From Pseudomonas sp. NBRC 111124 (GTDB taxonomy: Bacteria; Pseudomonadota; Gammaproteobacteria; Pseudomonadales; Pseudomonadaceae): a stretch of DNA of 64,000 nt. The DNA lies in contig NZ_BCBA01000066.1 in NCBI RefSeq assembly GCF_001320245.1, positions 1 through 64,000 on the forward strand. Reading direction: 5' to 3'. Positions 60,201-64,000 of the stretch are shown piece by piece (within the stretch, counting starts at the first letter, position 1; the number at the start of each line of letters is the position of its first letter). Under the pieces are notes generated by a model. The model was given only the letters and a program-made list of their open reading frames with translations. It searched no databases and was not told where the DNA came from. Position numbers and translations under genes: made by a program.

Positions 60201-61164
60201 TGAGCAGACGGCTGCGCGGCTGAGTGTTTCCCAGATTGAACCAGAGCTGCTCTGGCATTTGCGTGATTCCACAGGTGGACATTCTGACGACGGCTCCTAT
60301 GTTGCTCTGGGGCCAGCGCAGCTTGAATGGATCATCACTACATTCCGCCCGCGTTGGCCAATGGTTAATCGTCCAAGCGGGACTACCGGGGGCAATACCA
60401 ATCCCTGGGATGCGAGTAATCATCTGATCCATCTAATCCGTCGTCTAGGCAATGACACCAGTGAAGATGCAATCGCTGCGTTGATGCGCTTGAGGAACGC
60501 GCCAACCGACGGTTACACCGAGTCGATTAAGATTGTTGTCGCAGAGCAAGCGCGCATCCGTGTCGAATCATCTTATGCTCCTCCCGCGCTTGAAACGATC
60601 AATGCGATTACACGTAATCTTCTTCCTGTATCCGCCGCTGATCTGCAGGCGTTGGTGCTCGAGGAGCTTTCGATCGCCCAAGCGAAGGTCAAGAGCGACG
60701 ATGCCGAATCATGGCGTGGCTTCTATGATGACAACGGTACGCCCTTCGCGGAAGAACGCTGTCGTGATCATCTTCTTGGGCTGCTTCGCCAAGGATCGAA
60801 AGAGATCACGTTTGATCCTGAGGCGCATGTCGCTGCAGACAAGGAAGTCGATATTGCCTGTTCAGCGGGTGCACTTAGGATACCGATCGAAGTGAAGGGG
60901 CAGTGGCACCCGGAACTCTGGAGAGGTGCGGACATGCAGCTTGATGCACTCTACACCCGAGATTGGCGAGCAGAGGGTCGTGGCATCTATCTCGTCCTCT
61001 GGTTTGGCGATCAGAATCTGCCAAACAAGTGCCTTAAAAAACCAGGGCGAGGTACGGAGTCACCTCAAACAGCGAGTGAGTTGCGGGAAATGCTCATTAC
61101 CGGAAGCAAATCAGTACGTGAGGGACGTGTGATTGTTTTTGTGCTTGATCTGGTGCGCTCTTAG
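57205..61164 (+). CDS. NACHT-type STAND NTPase with C-terminal PD-(D/E)XK nuclease
   Basis: 1319 residues. Walker A GEAGMGKS at 44-51 and Walker B VIDGLDEV at 88-95 are typical of NACHT NTPases. A long helical region of roughly 800 residues follows, probably sensor repeats. The C-terminus has D1216 (KEVDIACSAG) and E1229-V-K1231 (IPIEVKGQW), a restriction-type nuclease core. Such proteins usually recognise a phage protein, oligomerise and fire the effector. In Avs proteins the nuclease is N-terminal, so this is the reverse order. GTG start, with GGTAAG upstream. Stands alone. Confidence 0.85.
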   Translation: MSECANLLVHEMIERTLWCETENGRTKLAQGELRKRTEPLLILGEAGMGKSYLLEWFANAPGHARCTARQLINRHDPRTLLGDATTLVIDGLDEVSAQKEGDAVDLVLRQLGRLGCPHFVLSCRVADWRSATGLEAIREQYPEEPLELHLEPFDDTDAATFLSASLGAETAETVVEHFNIRGLNGLLGNPQTLELISRVAGSGNLPETRSELFSRAVEVLRVEHRDAKAYGQLAREVGLDAAGAAFAGLILTGSEAIVRTSAANSAEGELQLADISCLPQGESIGDMLGTRLFRADGADRFGYLHRRVGEYLGARWLAKQADTPAKRRRLLSMFHSHGLVPASLRGIHAWLAYDPALAQAVIAADPMGVIEYGDADDLTVEQARSLIGALELLATDSPRFRDWGPYSVRGIIQPELIEEIRRLITVPETPFALRLLVLEAVKGNKISPALADDFRKIVLDPQAIFASRRAAGEALSELDGEEDWSTILSALHSYDDELSIRLAIELIEDIGYELIHDNLVVDLVVAHARNDGRTIGVLSGLKRRLPDLRIEGILDRLAMVAKTLGNRYERPGNYVLTDFAYHLIARAVAAGGVTAEKIWSWLEPFDASVGYQRESRQQLDALIRGDVYFRQAIQRYVLFERPSDQSPWQLAWELNRRSSGFAATTADVVALLEVLDPSDHSDERWRDLVQLTPHDDEIGAEVRAAARPFAAHCPDLLNWIERLAKPVIPEWKIEQAESERIRQEKQAAAHAQHRKSYATCIDQMGVGDFGTIIDPAKAYLNLFNDVGDEVPAHERVAQWLGDDIGDVAHVGFEAFMVLEPATPTAHEIAEGLAQGQYYEAGYIIVAALAERFRKGVGFDDLSDERLMAGLFVLRRTCIDDHAGIVGLREAIEAAIQARGGWGDAMRLYHEPQLQARCESVDGLYALVRDERHAELAAELAAEWLKRFPDLPVGPEAELIYRLIRSGRFEVLRRVAVGRVKLTDDERRRNWDTIGLVVDFEQTAARLSVSQIEPELLWHLRDSTGGHSDDGSYVALGPAQLEWIITTFRPRWPMVNRPSGTTGGNTNPWDASNHLIHLIRRLGNDTSEDAIAALMRLRNAPTDGYTESIKIVVAEQARIRVESSYAPPALETINAITRNLLPVSAADLQALVLEELSIAQAKVKSDDAESWRGFYDDNGTPFAEERCRDHLLGLLRQGSKEITFDPEAHVAADKEVDIACSAGALRIPIEVKGQWHPELWRGADMQLDALYTRDWRAEGRGIYLVLWFGDQNLPNKCLKKPGRGTESPQTASELREMLITGSKSVREGRVIVFVLDLVRS

Positions 61165-61446
61165 CCGAAAGTCAGCAAGATGGCGGGAGTTAGGACGACC
61201 GTTGCCTGACGTGCCGAATGTTGAACGCCTGTAAACTGCCGTTCGATGCTAGATATGGGTAGACGGAGCCGAATCACAGTGTGAATACCGCTGGGTGAAA
61301 AGCTATAAGACATCATATTCCTGGCGCCCCCTGTTTCATAACTTGCACTTCCGGGAGTAATGTCTTCACGAGATATCGTCCTCTAGTCGCCGCTTGGAGC
61401 GAATGCGCGACGAATTGTTTTTGGCCATCGGAAAGGGAGGTTTGGT

Positions 61447-64000
61447 TTGGCGACAAGAGCTGGCTCTCATGCGGGACGTGGGTTTCGCTATCAGGATGCG
61501 GTTGCGGCAAGCCTTGCTGTGGAAAACTTAGTCGGCCAGCTTGGTTACGGCAGTGTCGTCCCTGAAGGGGGTGACGATCTTGAGGTCCGGACGGCCAGCG
61601 CTAGAACGCTCGCGCAGGTCAAGTCACGACGCGACCACATGGGGCCGTTTTCAGCTCGTTCAGTGGCGGGCTTCGTCACGAAAATGTGGGAAGGAGAAGG
61701 GCTTCCTGGCGACCAATTTCTGCTGGTGCTCGAAAGTAACGTTGGCGAACGTCGCACTGCCATCCGCCAGTTGCAGGACCTTTCCGCCTATCCGACCGTC
61801 GTAGCCCAGCTGAAGGGACGCAAGGGGCTGGCTGGCCTCATTGCGCGAACCAAGGTGCTTGTGCTGCCTGACCCTCGCGGAAGCGCATTAGCCCAGATTT
61901 CGGCTAGGCAGGACTGCACCCCCTTCGAAGCCGAGATGTACTTCGCGGACCTCTTGGGCGTGGTGGGGCATCTTTCTGATGTTAATGGTACTCGGCCGGA
62001 GAACGCCTATCTTGGACTTGCAGTATCTGATGTTCAGCAGCGGTTCGATGCGCTACAGCCGCTTTTGACCTCAGCACTAGTCGAGGCAGCGCTAACTGAG
62101 GGCTTGTGTTCAGCTGTGGACTTCCTGACTCCTGATGAGGATCCGCAGTTCTACCTGGGTGTCGATGCGCAGGCATCACATGTAGCAGCAGGACTTGTTG
62201 TGGAACGCCCTGAGCTCCGTGCAGCCGTTCTCCAAGGACTGGAAAGCCGCAGAAACGCGCTCATTCACGGTGCTTCCGGCTCAGGAAAGTCAGCAGTTCT
62301 TTGGGAAGCCGCGTATGCCAGTCGCCACGCAGTGCGTTGGTTTCAGATTCATCGTCTGCCGACGACAGCAGTTGCGTCACTTGTCCAGCTTGCTCGCTCC
62401 AGACGAGCGACTGCAGATGCGCCCGTCGGTTTCATCATCGATGACGTGGGGCGAGGGTTCTCGGAGGGTTGGACCGCGTTGACTGCGGAGGTAAATCGCA
62501 CTCCCGGGCTGCTGCTTTTGGCATCTGTACGAGAGGAGGATCGCTATCCGCTGGTAGATAACCGTCGCGCTGCCCAGGTCAAGGTTCAGGGCGACGACAC
62601 TCTTGCTGAACGAGTGTGGCGAGAGTTGAGGGGTAGAGGGCAAACCGCTTGGCAAGGATGGCGAGAACCTTGGGCGCTGGCGGCTGGCCACCTACTTGAG
62701 TACACCCACGTGCTTACCCAGGGGCATCGATTGAGCGAGACGCTGCACGAGCAGATTGCTGCGCGGATGAACGACGTCACTCGACACGACGAGCTGGATG
62801 TCTTGAGGATGGTGGCTTGTGTGAACGCTGCGGGTTGCAGTGCCGATGTGTCAGAATTGCCTCGCGTCTTGTCCAAACCAGCGACTACGGTCTCGCTAGC
62901 GCTGACCAGACTCAAGGATGAGCACCTGGTTCAAGACACACATGACGGCAGGATAGTGGGGCTGCATGAGTTGAGATCTGCAGAGCTACTTCGTCTGTCC
63001 CACGAGTTCGCGCCGCCCTTGTTGTCGACTACGGTCGCAACTGCAGTTTGGCTGGTCTCCGCATCCGAGATGTCTCGGTTCCTTGAGCGCACGCTCTCTA
63101 GGCACCAGGGATGCGATGACGAGGTAATTGAAGGCCTGGCACTTAGATTGGAGGCAGCACCGAGAACGACGCTCCTCAGCGCAATTCTGACAGGGCTGGA
63201 TCACACGAACGCGCATCGGGTGATCGGACGATGGCTCCAGACCGCCGAAGCACTTGCGATGGCGAAGTCGTTGCTGGGAACGCCTGCTGGAATTGCGATC
63301 GGCGACGTCGAGCCACCAGATATCGGTCCGATAGTCTCGGTATCTCGACGCTTTACTGAAATCAGGACTGAGGTCATCGCTTCAGGTTTGACCGCTCGCT
63401 TTTTGGCTCGGTTAGCTCCAAGCGATCTGCGCCGCACGCTCCAGGCGGGGAGCAGCATGGGGGACTTGACCCGGCTCATGGCTTCTCTACTCGGCCAAGT
63501 CATCCCAGCTTCGCACTTGAGGGAGCTGGCCACACATTCCCCACCGCTTGTCGACGCGGACTTTCAAGCCATAGTTTCGCTACTAAGAGTCACAGCAAGG
63601 GTCGACAGGGCGCTGGCGATCAGTTGGGTCGATGCAGTAGGGCAAGAGGTGTTGTTCCAGCGCTTCTGCGACCATGTGGCATGGGCCGAAGCGCCGCGTC
63701 TGAGCCCATGCGAGGAAGGTAAAGAGGTTCGCTCAGACTTCTGGTATGTAGCAACCTCCGTGCAAACCGACCTTAATCACGAGGTGTATCAGACTTGTGA
63801 GAGCTTGCTGGCGCTGACACCTGCAGCAGATATTGTCTCCAGCAACGCGCTCGGAGCTGACGGGCGCATCGTCCCGTCCACAATTGGAGGCTACCCGCTT
63901 GCTTGCAAACGCATGCCCAGAGCGAACGTTCCTGCGCCCGAACAGGTTGCCCGCAATCGTGCGTGGCTGGCCATTCTCAACGCGGAATTAGCTGCTAAGA
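61447..64000 (+). CDS. Partial STAND NTPase with N-terminal Cap4-like nuclease
   Basis: At least 851 codons, open to the end of the window. It has a TTG start with AAGGGAGG six bases upstream. The N-terminus has GFRYQDAVAASL, D43/D44-x-E46 (GGDDLEV) and Q57-x-K59 (AQVKSRR), the arrangement of Cap4/DUF4297-type DNA nucleases. A P-loop GASGSGKS at 275-282 and Walker B GFIIDDVG near 329-336 give an NTPase module, followed by a helical region. The layout is Avs-like: nuclease, NTPase, then a presumed sensor. The C-terminus is not in the window, so the class cannot be settled. Confidence 0.75.
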   Translation, partial: MATRAGSHAGRGFRYQDAVAASLAVENLVGQLGYGSVVPEGGDDLEVRTASARTLAQVKSRRDHMGPFSARSVAGFVTKMWEGEGLPGDQFLLVLESNVGERRTAIRQLQDLSAYPTVVAQLKGRKGLAGLIARTKVLVLPDPRGSALAQISARQDCTPFEAEMYFADLLGVVGHLSDVNGTRPENAYLGLAVSDVQQRFDALQPLLTSALVEAALTEGLCSAVDFLTPDEDPQFYLGVDAQASHVAAGLVVERPELRAAVLQGLESRRNALIHGASGSGKSAVLWEAAYASRHAVRWFQIHRLPTTAVASLVQLARSRRATADAPVGFIIDDVGRGFSEGWTALTAEVNRTPGLLLLASVREEDRYPLVDNRRAAQVKVQGDDTLAERVWRELRGRGQTAWQGWREPWALAAGHLLEYTHVLTQGHRLSETLHEQIAARMNDVTRHDELDVLRMVACVNAAGCSADVSELPRVLSKPATTVSLALTRLKDEHLVQDTHDGRIVGLHELRSAELLRLSHEFAPPLLSTTVATAVWLVSASEMSRFLERTLSRHQGCDDEVIEGLALRLEAAPRTTLLSAILTGLDHTNAHRVIGRWLQTAEALAMAKSLLGTPAGIAIGDVEPPDIGPIVSVSRRFTEIRTEVIASGLTARFLARLAPSDLRRTLQAGSSMGDLTRLMASLLGQVIPASHLRELATHSPPLVDADFQAIVSLLRVTARVDRALAISWVDAVGQEVLFQRFCDHVAWAEAPRLSPCEEGKEVRSDFWYVATSVQTDLNHEVYQTCESLLALTPAADIVSSNALGADGRIVPSTIGGYPLACKRMPRANVPAPEQVARNRAWLAILNAELAAK

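Overview
The window is a chromosome segment of a fluorescent Pseudomonas, very probably of the P. putida group. I infer this from recognised gene order, not from a search: rpsT / murJ-ribF-ileS-lspA-fkpB-ispH, a minor-pilin cluster, thiO, a PP0621-type protein, bamD / rluD-pgeF-clpB, a tRNA cluster, ndh, yacG-coaE-pilD-pilC / pilA, then tRNA-Thr(CGT). REP palindromes of the putida type lie between these genes. Positions 1 to about 28,976 are this GC-rich core. They open with a lipid-transport module made of two half-length PqiA proteins and a six-MCE-domain protein.

Positions 28,928-41,686 are an integrated element in the 3' end of tRNA-Thr(CGT). It is bounded by a 51-bp direct repeat with one mismatch. 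A paired 8-mer that looks like an integrase arm-type site sits just inside each end. From left to right it carries a small membrane protein, a serine recombinase, a PD-(D/E)XK-like protein, a leftward operon ending in an orphan lambda-type tail assembly gene, a 1.5-kb non-coding tract packed with at least 25 unrelated short inverted repeats, a rightward operon of five small proteins behind a 14-bp inverted repeat, iteron-like repeats beside a winged-helix protein, an excisionase-like protein and a tyrosine integrase. It has no capsid, portal or large terminase genes of its own, so it looks like a phage satellite or another small integrative element.

From 41,846 to the end lies a second accessory region, less GC-rich by eye. 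It opens with a P4-type integrase directly behind the right attachment site, so it looks like a tandem insertion at the same tRNA, and its far end is not in the window. It carries another site-specific recombinase, an HExxH metallopeptidase-like protein, a caspase / beta-rich-and-helical / MBL three-gene operon, decayed phage and efflux genes, a membrane-anchored HNH protein, a one-helix membrane protein, two HEPN-motif proteins, a NACHT-type NTPase with a C-terminal nuclease, and a partial NTPase with an N-terminal Cap4-like nuclease that runs off the end. The content is typical of a defence island. The caspase-MBL operon and the palindrome tract are the best candidates for something undescribed. 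No CRISPR array or rRNA was seen.
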